Source: Desulfobacterales bacterium (lineage in GTDB: Bacteria; Desulfobacterota; Desulfobacteria; Desulfobacterales; UBA11574). Taken from it: a DNA stretch of 14,363 bases. The position numbers and the translations under genes are program-made. Below, one piece after another: positions 14,271 to 14,363 of this stretch. The stretch is taken from the NCBI GenBank assembly GCA_030601485.1, contig JAUVTO010000025.1, positions 1-14,363 on the forward strand. The letters run 5' to 3'. The notes under the pieces were generated by a model, which saw only the letters and a program-made list of their open reading frames with translations, was not told where the DNA came from and searched no databases. Position 1 is the stretch's first letter. Every line of letters begins with the position of its first letter.

Positions 14271-14363
14271 TTACAGCAAAAATGGTACCATCAGCAAAGC
14301 AACAACATTCAGTATCTTGATCATCGGGTTAATGGCCGGTCCTGCGGTATCCTTGTAAGGATC
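14271..14363 (-). CDS. hppA: Membrane-bound pyrophosphatase (H+ or Na+ translocating), C-terminal fragment
   Basis: The window ends inside this gene; only the last 30 codons and the TAA stop (14273-14271) are present. The peptide begins DPYKDTAGPAINPMIKI and ends in a hydrophobic helix, ILNVVALLMVPFLL. DP(Y/F)KDT(A/S)GPA(I/L)N followed by a last transmembrane helix is the characteristic end of HppA, which couples pyrophosphate hydrolysis to proton or sodium pumping across the cytoplasmic membrane. Ion specificity and potassium dependence depend on residues outside the window. It is followed by a strong terminator and is transcribed in the same direction as carD. Confidence 0.9.
   Translation of the reverse strand, partial: DPYKDTAGPAINPMIKILNVVALLMVPFLL

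Overview
The window is about 14.4 kb of compact, moderate-GC bacterial chromosome that is mostly housekeeping. The gene set suggests a Desulfobacterota (former Deltaproteobacteria, Desulfobacterales-like) genome. The reasons are a CarD/CdnL regulator, a membrane pyrophosphatase (HppA), a hisC-cmk-rpsA-sppA cluster, and short palindromic intergenic elements of a type I associate with that group. This placement is inference; no rRNA or other marker is present to settle it.

Layout. (1) Plus strand, 72-5166: hisC (histidine biosynthesis), cmk (CMP kinase), rpsA (ribosomal protein S1) and sppA (signal peptide peptidase), closely spaced and probably co-transcribed at least in part. The S1 protein carries an acidic N-terminal extension of about 200 residues, built largely from a 30-bp tandem repeat. 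(2) 5167-5404: a convergent gap packed with repeats: an AT-rich hairpin, a 119-bp MITE-like element with perfect 12-bp terminal inverted repeats, and an AT-rich direct repeat. (3) Minus strand, 5405-6013: a YciO/YrdC/Sua5-family protein, divergent from (4). (4) Plus strand, 6217-12549: guaB (IMP dehydrogenase), dnaE (replicative DNA polymerase III alpha subunit) and a DegT/DnrJ/EryC1 sugar aminotransferase. A perfect hairpin separates guaB from dnaE, and a long dyad-symmetric repeat separates dnaE from the aminotransferase. (5) Minus strand, 14363-12556: the C-terminal end of hppA, a strong intrinsic terminator, then carD and rluD as a likely two-gene unit that converges on the aminotransferase with a gap of only 6 nt.

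The genes cover nucleotide supply (cmk, guaB), replication (dnaE), translation and ribosome maturation (rpsA, rluD), transcription initiation (carD), amino acid synthesis (hisC), membrane proteolysis (sppA), sugar modification (DegT family) and ion pumping (hppA). I see no phage, CRISPR, toxin-antitoxin or secondary-metabolism system. The most unusual items are the S1 extension with its minisatellite, the layered intergenic repeats (some touching start codons), and a DnaE whose PHP domain keeps an apparently complete metal site.
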